Notes under the pieces: model-generated
The model's database searches: none
What the model was told of the DNA's origin: nothing
The model's input: the letters and a program-made list of their open reading frames with translations, nothing else
Origin: Frigoribacterium sp. Leaf186
GTDB taxonomy: Bacteria > Actinomycetota > Actinomycetes > Actinomycetales > Microbacteriaceae
Direction of reading: 5' to 3'
NCBI RefSeq assembly: GCF_001423905.1
Contig: NZ_LMPQ01000009.1
Location: 87,253 to 151,252, forward strand
DNA: 64,000 bases
Program-made: the position numbers and the translations under genes
Shown: positions 9,130-16,085 of the stretch, one piece after another
How the letters are laid out: the number at the start of each line of letters is the position of its first letter
Numbering within the stretch: position 1 is the stretch's first letter

Positions 9130-10092
9130 GTGGTCGCTGGCGATCAGTCCGAACGCACGCAGGAGGCGCTGCGCGCGGCGCATCTCTACTACATGCAGGA
9201 CCTCACGATGGAGGCCATCGCGCACGAGCTGCAGACGTCCCGGTCGTCGGTGTCGCGCCTCCTGAAGTCGGCTCGCGAGACCGGTCTCGTCGACATCCAG
9301 ATCAAGTCCCCCCTCGACCAGCCCACCTCGGTCGGAGACGGCCTGCACCGCCGGTTCGGCGTGGTCGCCCACGTCGTCCCGGTGCCCGACCAGACGAGCG
9401 ACGTGGACCGCCTCGACCGGGTGGCGCTGTCGGCTGCACGAACGCTCACGCAGTACGTCGACTCGAACATGGTGGTGGGCGTCGCGTGGGGCTCGACCGT
9501 GAGTGCGGTGAGCCGGTACCTGGTGCCCAAGACGACGCACAACACGGTCTTCGTGCAGCTGAACGGAGCGGCCAACACCCGCACCACCGGCATCGAGTAC
9601 GCGAGCGAGATCCTCCGCCGCTTCGGGCACGCGTACGGCGCGCTGATCCAGCAGTTCCCGGTGCCGGCGTTCTTCGACGACCCCGCCACCAAGCGCGCGC
9701 TGTGGAGCGAGCGCAGCACCCGCCGCGTCCTGTCGCTGCAGGGCGAGATGGACCTCGTCGTGTTCGGCGTCGGCTCGCGCGAGGCGCACGTGCCGAGCCA
9801 CGTCTACTCGGGGGGCTACCTCGAGCAGAGCGACCACGACAGCCTCGTCCACGACCACGTCGTCGGCGACGTCGCGACGGTGTTCTTCCGCGAGGACGGC
9901 TCGTCGGCCGACATCGAGCTGAACCAGCGGGCGACCGGGCCCGACCTGGCGACCATCCGGCGGACGCCGCGGCGCGTCTGCGTCGTCGCCGGCGAGGCGA
10001 AGGTCGTGAGCGTCCGGGGGGCCCTCGCCGCGGGCCTGGTCACCGACCTCATCCTCGACGAGGGGACGGCCCGGGCCCTCCTCGCGAGCTGA
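9130..10092 (+). CDS. SorC/DeoR-type sugar-binding transcriptional regulator
   Basis: The product of 320 residues has an N-terminal helix-turn-helix (LTMEAIAHELQTSRSSVSRL) and a C-terminal SorC-type phospho-sugar binding domain of the NagB-like fold (about 60-315). The GTG at 9130 is chosen because a strong AAGGAGG lies five bases upstream; longer in-frame versions would run through the operator into glpD. Divergence from glpD suggests it responds to glycerol 3-phosphate or a related sugar phosphate. In this family the ligand usually relieves repression, but activators exist. The regulon is inferred from position. Confidence 0.88.
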   Translation: MVAGDQSERTQEALRAAHLYYMQDLTMEAIAHELQTSRSSVSRLLKSARETGLVDIQIKSPLDQPTSVGDGLHRRFGVVAHVVPVPDQTSDVDRLDRVALSAARTLTQYVDSNMVVGVAWGSTVSAVSRYLVPKTTHNTVFVQLNGAANTRTTGIEYASEILRRFGHAYGALIQQFPVPAFFDDPATKRALWSERSTRRVLSLQGEMDLVVFGVGSREAHVPSHVYSGGYLEQSDHDSLVHDHVVGDVATVFFREDGSSADIELNQRATGPDLATIRRTPRRVCVVAGEAKVVSVRGALAAGLVTDLILDEGTARALLAS

Positions 10093-10176
10093 CGCTCGAG
10101 GGCAGGAGGCGCGGTCGGGGTACAGCGGGCCAGCCGCGACCCAGCCCGCACGCGTAGACGGGAGCGGTCGCACACC

Positions 10177-10204
10177 GGGCCCCGACGCGGGGCCCCGAGA
10201 GGAG
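10177..10204 (+). promoter_or_regulatory. Hairpin next to the ribosome-binding site of the DJ-1/PfpI gene
   Basis: A seven-base GGGCCCC stem closes a GACGC loop and ends just before the GAGAGGAG ribosome-binding site. It could act as terminator for the preceding gene or modulate translation. Confidence 0.35.
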
Positions 10205-10211
10205 CATCACC

Positions 10212-10778
10212 ATGGCAAGCACCGAACTCACCGGACGTCGCGTCCTCGCGATCGTCACCAACTACGGCGTCGAGCAGGACGAGCTCGTCGTCCCCGTCGC
10301 GAAGCTGCGCGAGCAGGGCGCGACCGTCGTCGTCGCCGGCGTGTCGACCGAGCCGGTCGAGACCCTCGTCGGCGACAAGGACCCCGGCCAGTCCGTCCGG
10401 CCCGACACGACGATCGCCGAGGCCGACGCGGCCGACCACGACCTGTTGCTCGTGCCCGGCGGCACCATCAACGCCGACACCCTCCGCACCGAGAGCGACG
10501 CCGTCGACCTCGTCAAGGCGTTCGCGGCGGCCGGCAAGCCCATCGCGGCCATCTGCCACGGCCCGTGGGCGCTGATCGAGGCCGGACTCGTCGAGGGCAA
10601 GGAGCTCACGTCGTTCGCGTCGTTGCAGACCGACGTCCGCAACGCGGGCGGCACCTGGGTCGACCGCTCGGTCGTGACCGACGTCGAGCAGGGTTTCACG
10701 CTCGTGACCTCGCGCGACCCCGACGACCTCGACGACTTCGTCCGCGAGGTCTCGACCGCCCTGGCCGAGACCGCTTAG
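10212..10778 (+). CDS. DJ-1/PfpI family protein (type 1 glutamine amidotransferase-like)
   Basis: This 188-residue single-domain protein has the nucleophile elbow AICHGPWALIEAGLV, with the conserved Cys followed by His, as in PfpI, YhbO and YraA. These proteins are connected to stress protection, including deglycase, chaperone or protease activities that remain debated. The ATG at 10212 has GAGAGGAG eight bases upstream. It appears monocistronic, with a terminator after it. Confidence 0.9.
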   Translation: MASTELTGRRVLAIVTNYGVEQDELVVPVAKLREQGATVVVAGVSTEPVETLVGDKDPGQSVRPDTTIAEADAADHDLLLVPGGTINADTLRTESDAVDLVKAFAAAGKPIAAICHGPWALIEAGLVEGKELTSFASLQTDVRNAGGTWVDRSVVTDVEQGFTLVTSRDPDDLDDFVREVSTALAETA

Positions 10779-10792
10779 GGTCCGTCCCGCTG

Positions 10793-10838
10793 CGTGCGGG
10801 TGCCCGTCGTGCCCCGGGGGACGACGGGCACTCGCACG
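10793..10838 (+). terminator. Terminator after the DJ-1/PfpI gene
   Basis: GTGCCCGTCGT pairs with ACGACGGGCAC, extended outside by CGTGCG/CGCACG, and is followed by the short T-containing run TCTTTAA. Confidence 0.75.
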
Positions 10839-10920
10839 GGTCTTTAATGGGGGTTCGGGCCGGTCGTCGGCCCGCACCCGGTCGCCGCGGCGACCGACCG
10901 GTCGAGAAAGGGGCGCGACG

Positions 10921-11520
10921 ATGTTCGGCAAGACGCGCGCCACCCCCTCGGAACCCGCGACGCCCGACCCCGTCGCCCTCGAGCGTGCCGTGTCCGAGGG
11001 CGTCCTGATCTCACGGGCGGCCGCGGTCGTGTCGGTCGCCAACTCGATCGTGATCCGCGCCCTGCGCGACCACGAGCACTTCGACCACGAGCGCACCCGC
11101 GAGGCCGTGCGGACGATCCTCGGGCGGCTCTCCGCCGAGCAGCGCGAGCAGAACGAGCGCATCGGCGGCGAGCGGGCCAAGGCTCTGAAGGCCAAGGGCC
11201 GGTCTCGCCACCAGCACGACTACCGGCGGGGCGACGACGACACGCTGTGGTTCCGCGAGAAGACCTACACGGCCGTGGCCGAGAGGCTCGACGACCTGCA
11301 GTCCGACGACGAGTTCGTCGGCGGCATCGTCGCCGCGGCCGTCGAGCGGGCATGGGGCGACGTCGGTGCCGTCATCGTCACGAAGGTGTCGGCGGTCGAG
11401 GCGGTCGACCCGGCGTACCACGACGAACGCGACCAGCGCCTCCGGGCCCTCGTCGACGAGGACATCGCGCGCCTGCTCGCTCAGCCCCCTCCGGGGTCCG
11501 ACGCGCCGCGGTCGTTCTGA
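10921..11520 (+). CDS. Conserved hypothetical protein, 199 residues
   Basis: I do not recognise the family. The protein is soluble, hydrophilic and mostly helical by appearance, with a basic stretch near residues 85-100 (KALKAKGRSRHQHDYRRG) and a charged C-terminus. There is no signal peptide or membrane segment. The ATG follows AGAAAGGGG at suitable spacing. It stands between the DJ-1 gene terminator and the SGNH-GAF gene. Confidence 0.6.
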   Translation: MFGKTRATPSEPATPDPVALERAVSEGVLISRAAAVVSVANSIVIRALRDHEHFDHERTREAVRTILGRLSAEQREQNERIGGERAKALKAKGRSRHQHDYRRGDDDTLWFREKTYTAVAERLDDLQSDDEFVGGIVAAAVERAWGDVGAVIVTKVSAVEAVDPAYHDERDQRLRALVDEDIARLLAQPPPGSDAPRSF

Positions 11521-11650
11521 CGCCCGCGCATCGGCCCCCGACCTGGGGCTGGCCGCCCGCCACGGCGACGACCACCATGGAACGACACCGCTCGGCCCTC
11601 ACCACGCAGAGCCCTCGTCGATCAGGCCACCGTCGTGGGAGGAGCCCGGC

Positions 11651-12859
11651 ATGAACCGTTTCGTGACCTTCGCGTTGCACGGGGTGATCCGGCAGCGCAA
11701 CCGGTGGTTCGACCGTCGGCTCGGGCTGCCGAAGCCCGAGGGCGTCGCCCGGGCGCACGCGCCGGGAGTCAGCCCCGACCGCGTCCTGCTGTTCGGCAGC
11801 GGACCCGCCGTGGGGTGGGGCGTCCGCAGCCACGACCTCGGCCTCGCCGGGCACCTCGCACGCGCCGTCTCGCAGTCGACGGGCCGGGGCGTCGACGTCG
11901 ACGTGCTCGCCGACCCGGCCATGCGCACGCCCACCGCCCGCCGCGTGCTCGCCGACCGCGACCTCACGCGCTACGACGCCGTGGTCGTGGTGACCGGCAT
12001 CAACGACGCCCTCGAGATGACCGACCTCACGAAGTGGCGACGGGCCTTCGTCGACCTGCTCGTGCACATCGAGACCGAGACCGGCGGCGCCAGCAGCCCC
12101 GTGCTGGTGACGGGCATCCAGGCCCCCAGCGAGGTCACCGTGTTCCGCATCGCCTGCGGGGGTCTGGTGGACCGACACGCGGCCGCACTGAACGAGGTCA
12201 TCCGCGACGTCTGCTCGACGCATCCCCGCGTGCACGTCCTCATGCCGCCGTCGCCGCTCTCGGGCCACGACGACCGCGACCAGCTGATCGCGAAGTACGC
12301 GCGCTGGGGCGAGGCGCAGGCCGAGCTGCTCGCGCCCATGCTCGACGCCCAGATGTCCGCCGGCGGCGGGGTGGCACGGGCACGCCGACACGCCCCCCAG
12401 GCCGAGGTCGACCGCGTCGAGGCGATCCGGGCGCTCGGCCTGCTCGACACCGACCCCGAGGAGCGCTTCGACGACATCGTCGAGCGGGCACGGACCCTGC
12501 TCTGCGCGAGCGGGGCCGCGTTCTCGCTCGTCACGGCGGACCGCACGTGGAACAAGGCGCTGGTCGGCGGCGGTGACCGCGAGATGCCGGCCGCCCTGTC
12601 GTTCTGCGCCCACACGGTGGCCGGCGGTCAGCCGTTCGTCGTCGAGGACGCCTGGGCGGACGAGCGCTTCGGCGTCGAGGCGCCGGCGCGGTTCTACGCC
12701 GGCTACCCGGTCGAGAGCCCCGACGGCGTCCGCATCGGCGCCCTCTGCGTCGCCGACCCCGAGCCCCGCACGATCGAGAGCGTCGACCTCGTCATGCTGC
12801 GCGAACTCGCCCTCAGCGTGCAGCGCGAACTCGCCCGGCAGGTCGTCGCCCGCGCCTGA
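11651..12859 (+). CDS. SGNH-hydrolase-like and GAF fusion protein
   Basis: The N-terminal half (about 30-235) looks like an SGNH/GDSL hydrolase fold: LLFGSGPAVGWGV stands where the GDS block should be, then VTGINDAL resembles the GxND block. The C-terminal half (about 255-395) is a GAF domain (LDTDPEERFDDIVERA, SFCAHTV, FYAGYPVESPDG, GALCVADP). The catalytic Ser of block I is uncertain. The ATG at 11651 follows GGGAGGAG. A paralogue with the same architecture lies at 42573-43817. No DNA-binding or output domain is visible, so the fusion may sense a small ligand and act on an ester; that is speculation. Confidence 0.75.
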   Translation: MNRFVTFALHGVIRQRNRWFDRRLGLPKPEGVARAHAPGVSPDRVLLFGSGPAVGWGVRSHDLGLAGHLARAVSQSTGRGVDVDVLADPAMRTPTARRVLADRDLTRYDAVVVVTGINDALEMTDLTKWRRAFVDLLVHIETETGGASSPVLVTGIQAPSEVTVFRIACGGLVDRHAAALNEVIRDVCSTHPRVHVLMPPSPLSGHDDRDQLIAKYARWGEAQAELLAPMLDAQMSAGGGVARARRHAPQAEVDRVEAIRALGLLDTDPEERFDDIVERARTLLCASGAAFSLVTADRTWNKALVGGGDREMPAALSFCAHTVAGGQPFVVEDAWADERFGVEAPARFYAGYPVESPDGVRIGALCVADPEPRTIESVDLVMLRELALSVQRELARQVVARA

Positions 12860-12860
12860 C

Positions 12861-12889
12861 CTTCGATGTACACGAAGATGTACATCTTC
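12861..12889. promoter_or_regulatory. Nested palindromes after the SGNH-GAF gene
   Basis: CTTCG-ATGTACA-CGAAG and the perfect GAAGATGTACATCTTC share the CGAAG segment, so only one hairpin can form at a time. They start two bases after the stop and about 145 bases before a small peptide gene. They may be a terminator, an operator (ATGTACA repeated) or a switch. Confidence 0.5.
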
Positions 12890-13033
12890 TGCTCGTCCGG
12901 CAGCACCGGTCGACCGCTCGAGGCTGACGGGCACTGGACACGCGACACGCCCGGGATGTAAGTTCGGTCTTCCGCGCCGATCGACGGTGCGGAGACGTCG
13001 GAACGACGAGACAGAGCACGAGAGGAGGCCGCG

Positions 13034-13147
13034 ATGTCGTACGAACGCACGCCGCGCCTCCTGAACCAGCAGCCATGCGACGGCAAGCCCGTCGAGGGCA
13101 CGCCCCTCCGCGGGCGACGCTGGCTCTCTCTCGACCCCCTCCGCTAG
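13034..13147 (+). CDS. Small 37-residue basic peptide, own transcription unit
   Basis: The frame starts ATG-TCG-TAC and ends with the TAG at 13145. A strong AGAGGAGG lies at ideal distance, and a good terminator follows within 20 bases of the stop. The peptide is basic, with one Cys and a C-terminal RRWLSLDPLR. A copy of the dispersed 10-mer lies inside it. A weak promoter-like pair TGGACA (12935) and TGTAAG (12957) with 16-base spacing lies upstream. I do not recognise it; it could be a leader peptide, a small regulator or a stress peptide. Confidence 0.55.
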   Translation: MSYERTPRLLNQQPCDGKPVEGTPLRGRRWLSLDPLR

Positions 13148-13165
13148 GCCCGACGACGTCACCCG

Positions 13166-13194
13166 ACGCCCCGAGCCCACGAGGCCCGGGGCGT
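13166..13194 (+). terminator. Terminator of the 37-residue peptide gene
   Basis: ACGCCCCG pairs with CGGGGCGT around an inner GCC/GGC stem, followed by the T-rich TCTCCGTCTCTT. Confidence 0.75.
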
Positions 13195-13289
13195 TCTCCG
13201 TCTCTTCGACACCGCAGGCTCGACGGCCGCGGCACGAGGGAACGTCCGCCCGCCCCGGACGACGACCCCCTCACAGAATCGAAAGGACC

Positions 13290-14456
13290 ATGGAGAAGAT
13301 CACGTCCCGGCTGTTCAGCTGGGCAAGCCTGCTCGAGGCGAACACCGAGCAGCAGGCACGGACGACGTCGACGATGCCGTTCATCTACCCGCACCTCGCC
13401 CTGATGCCCGACGCCCACCTCGGGCTGGGCGCCACCGTCGGGTCGGTCATCCCGACGCTCGGCGCCGTCATGCCGGCCGCCGTCGGGGTCGACATCGGCT
13501 GCGGCATGATCGCCGTGAAGACGCAGTTCGTCGCGGGTGACCTGCCCGCCGACCGGAAGCCCCTGCGCGAGGCGATCGAGCGCGCCGTGCCGACGTCCGC
13601 CGGTCGCGCCAACGCGAAGATCGTGGCGACGGCCGAGCCGCGCGTCGCCGAGCTGACCGCCCTGGCCGAGGCCGCGGGTTTCGACCCGTCGTCGTACGCG
13701 AAGACGTGGCAGTTGCAGCTGGGCACGCTCGGCTCGGGCAACCACTTCATCGAGGTCAGCCTCGACGAGGCCGACGCCGTGTGGCTCTTCTTGCACTCCG
13801 GCAGCCGGGGAGTCGGCAACAAGATCGCCCAGACGCACATCAAGGTCGCCCAGGCGGCCATGAAGCGGTGGTGGATCACGCTGCCCGACCCCGACCTCGC
13901 CTACCTCGTCGAGGGCACGCCCGAGTTCGACCGGTACGTCGACGAGCTGCGGTGGGCCCAGCGGTTCGCGCTGCTGAACCGTGAGGAGATGATGGACCGC
14001 GTCGTGCGGCAGTTCGCCGACTGGGTCGGAGCACCCGTCGACGAGCAGGAGCGCATCAACTGCCACCACAACTTCACGCAGCAGGAGCGGCACTTCGGCA
14101 AGGACGTCTGGCTGTCGCGGAAGGGCGCCATCTCGGCCCGCGCCGGTGAGCCGGGGCTGATCCCGGGGTCGATGGGCACCGCGTCGTACGTGGTCGAGGG
14201 CCGGGGCGACCCGGTCGCCCTGCAGTCGTCCCCGCACGGTGCGGGTCGTGCCTACTCGCGGAGCGCCGCCCGGAAGACCTTCACGCACGAGCAGCTGCGC
14301 GAGGCCATGACGGGCATCGAGTACCGCGACACCGACGCGTTCCTCGACGAGATCCCCGCGGCGTACAAGCCGATCGACCAGGTGATGGCCGACGCCGCGT
14401 CGCTCGTGACGATCCGCCACACGCTGCGGCAGATCGTCAACGTCAAGGGCGACTGA
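13290..14456 (+). CDS. rtcB: RNA-splicing ligase RtcB
   Basis: The 388-residue protein has the RtcB blocks in order: MPDAHLGLGATVGSVIPT, GVDIGCGM with the metal-binding Asp and Cys, LGSGNHFIEV, LHSGSRGVGN, NCHHNFT with metal/GMP-site His residues, and PGSMGTASYVV near the guanylation site. RtcB joins 2',3'-cyclic phosphate and 5'-OH RNA ends using GTP and Mn2+. It is shorter than the E. coli enzyme. No archease or RNA cyclase gene is adjacent, so its RNA target in this organism is unknown. RNA repair after stress is the common role. Confidence 0.95.
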   Translation: MEKITSRLFSWASLLEANTEQQARTTSTMPFIYPHLALMPDAHLGLGATVGSVIPTLGAVMPAAVGVDIGCGMIAVKTQFVAGDLPADRKPLREAIERAVPTSAGRANAKIVATAEPRVAELTALAEAAGFDPSSYAKTWQLQLGTLGSGNHFIEVSLDEADAVWLFLHSGSRGVGNKIAQTHIKVAQAAMKRWWITLPDPDLAYLVEGTPEFDRYVDELRWAQRFALLNREEMMDRVVRQFADWVGAPVDEQERINCHHNFTQQERHFGKDVWLSRKGAISARAGEPGLIPGSMGTASYVVEGRGDPVALQSSPHGAGRAYSRSAARKTFTHEQLREAMTGIEYRDTDAFLDEIPAAYKPIDQVMADAASLVTIRHTLRQIVNVKGD

Positions 14457-14498
14457 CACCGGCGCCCGGGGGCGGGGCCGGCGGTGCAGACTCGGACC

Positions 14499-14837
14499 AT
14501 GAGTGCTGCACCGCTGGTCACGCCCGACGGGCGGTACCTCGTGGTGCGCGGCCGGTTGTGGCGACGGACGGACCCTCGCCTCGACGAGGCGACCCGCGCC
14601 TCCATCGTCCACGAACTGATGGAGGCGCGGCGTGCGAAGAAGACGGCGCTGGCCGACGACGACGCTGCCGCCGTCGAGGCCGCCCGGGCCCGGGTCGACG
14701 CGGCGAAGACCTCGCTCGGCGAACGCGGCCCGGTGTGGTGGGACGACGACGCTCCCGACGAGACCCGCCGCATGGCACGGAACACGCGGTACGCCGACTG
14801 GTTCGCCACGGTCGGGCCTGACGCCGCCACGAACTAA
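14499..14837 (+). CDS. Small conserved hypothetical protein (TPDGRYLVVRGRLWR family)
   Basis: This 112-residue protein starts with VTPDGRYLVVRGRLWRRTDP, a block I recognise from a widespread family of small proteins of unknown function, often mislabelled as Tol-related. It has a charged helical middle and a C-terminal WWDDDAPDETRR segment. There is no signal or membrane segment. Two copies of the dispersed 10-mer lie inside it as an inverted pair (14594 and 14621) that can form an 11-base stem. The ATG at 14499 has only a weak ribosome-binding site. Confidence 0.75.
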   Translation: MSAAPLVTPDGRYLVVRGRLWRRTDPRLDEATRASIVHELMEARRAKKTALADDDAAAVEAARARVDAAKTSLGERGPVWWDDDAPDETRRMARNTRYADWFATVGPDAATN

Positions 14838-14892
14838 AGACCGCGCCACGCAATCCGATGGCGCAGTGTTTATTTCGTGGCGGGCTGCGGGC

Positions 14893-15240
14893 CTAGCGGC
14901 CCTGGCGCTTCTTGAACGGCTTCGGCTGACCCTTGACGGCGGGCGTGCGCCCCTTGCCTTTGGACGCCTTGGCCTTGCCGCCGGCGGGCGGGGGAGGCGG
15001 CGGCGTCGGGGTCGACGGGCTCGCGAGCTCGTCTTCGGCGACGACGACCGCAGCCTTGCCGGCCTTCGTCAACCGGTACGGCGCGACGTCACGGTCGAAG
15101 AGCTTGGCCCCGAACTCGAGCTCGAGCGCCTCGATCGACGACTCGAGCTTCTGGCGTGAGATGCCGAGCTTGTCGGCTGCCACGGGGAAGTGCAGCACCT
15201 CGGCGGCGACCAGGAAGTGCCGCAGGTGGCTGGTCTTCAC
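14893..15240 (-). CDS. LysR-like HTH-only protein with Pro/Lys-rich tail
   Basis: Residues 1-65 match a LysR-type winged helix (HLRHFLVAAEVLHFPVAADK, RLTKAGKAAV), but there is no effector domain. Instead the last 45 residues are a proline run followed by a Lys/Gly-rich basic tail. It is 115 residues against about 300 for LysR proteins. Its GTG start overlaps the stop of the diiron gene (GTGA), so it is the last gene of the lipid operon and translationally coupled to it. It may be a DNA-binding regulator of the island or an architectural protein. Confidence 0.7.
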   Translation of the reverse strand: MKTSHLRHFLVAAEVLHFPVAADKLGISRQKLESSIEALELEFGAKLFDRDVAPYRLTKAGKAAVVVAEDELASPSTPTPPPPPPAGGKAKASKGKGRTPAVKGQPKPFKKRQGR

Positions 15241-16064
15241 GCCGTGGCGACCGAACCGCCGGCGGGGGAGTCGGCACGGATGCCGAGACCGTCGAGGGCC
15301 TTCTGGAAGATCGTCAGGCCGCTCATGCCGGGCAGGTTCGAGATGTTCTGGTCGAGCTTGACGGCCGCCTTGCGACCCTCTTCGCCGCTCATCAGCTGGC
15401 CGAAGACGAACTTGACGTCGTCGACCTCCATGATCGACGAGCCGACCGGGGCCCAGACCTTCGACAGCAGGAAGCGCGTCAGCTTCTGCGCCTTCTTGCT
15501 CGCGAGCAGACGTTCACGGGCCTGCGAGACGTAGAACGCCACGTGGCGGGCCTCTTGCTTGGCGATGCGCTTCAGCAGCTCGGCGAGCACCGGGTCTTGT
15601 TCGAGCTCGGCCATGCGCTTGTAGGCCGAGACGGCCGAGTACTCGTTGGCGGCGCCCCACGACATGTGGACGGCGACGAAGTCCGAGCCGACGATCTTGC
15701 CGAGCAGGCCCTGCTTCACCGGGTCGAGGCGCTCGCGCCAGCCGAGCTTCAGGCGGTTCGCCCGCAACTGGTCGTAGTCGACGGTGATGCCGTGCACCTC
15801 GAGGATGGCGGCGAGGGCCTCCCCGTGCCAGAACTCCTCGCGGTTCCACATCGTCATGAACGTCGTCATCTCGTTCTCTTTGTGAGACGGAGTCGTCAAC
15901 AGGTCACGGGTGTAGCAGACCGTGTGGTACTCGACGTCGGCCATGTAGCGCAGGGTCCGCAGCGAGTCGGCCGACAGCGGGTTCTTGCGGAAGTGGTCGA
16001 GGTCGAGGTCGTCCCAGCTCAGTCGTTCGGAGGTCGCGGCGAACTTGTCGATGTCGAAGGCCAT
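15237..16064 (-). CDS. Ferritin-like diiron protein (acyl-ACP desaturase/oxygenase-like), intact site
   Basis: The 275-residue protein has a four-helix diiron ligand set: Glu in VEYHT, an ExxH in EEFWHGEA, Glu in ANEYSA and an ExxH in EARHVAFY. This is the pattern of ferritin-like oxygenases and soluble acyl-carrier desaturases, which use O2 to oxidise or desaturate alkyl chains. No membrane segment is seen. It lies 21 bases downstream of the acyl reductase-HAD gene in the same operon, with a 10-mer copy in the gap. A paralogue with missing ligands is encoded at 18416. In an ether-lipid pathway it is a candidate for chain or vinyl-ether desaturation. The fold call is good; the reaction is inference. 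Confidence 0.75.
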   Translation of the reverse strand: MAFDIDKFAATSERLSWDDLDLDHFRKNPLSADSLRTLRYMADVEYHTVCYTRDLLTTPSHKENEMTTFMTMWNREEFWHGEALAAILEVHGITVDYDQLRANRLKLGWRERLDPVKQGLLGKIVGSDFVAVHMSWGAANEYSAVSAYKRMAELEQDPVLAELLKRIAKQEARHVAFYVSQARERLLASKKAQKLTRFLLSKVWAPVGSSIMEVDDVKFVFGQLMSGEEGRKAAVKLDQNISNLPGMSGLTIFQKALDGLGIRADSPAGGSVATA

Positions 16065-16085
16065 GTGATGTCAGGAGGCGCGGGC

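Noticed and set aside
7081..10173. A 1030-codon minus-strand open frame covering glpD and the SorC gene
   Set aside because: It runs in the wrong frame through two well-supported genes and has a low-complexity Arg/His/Pro composition.
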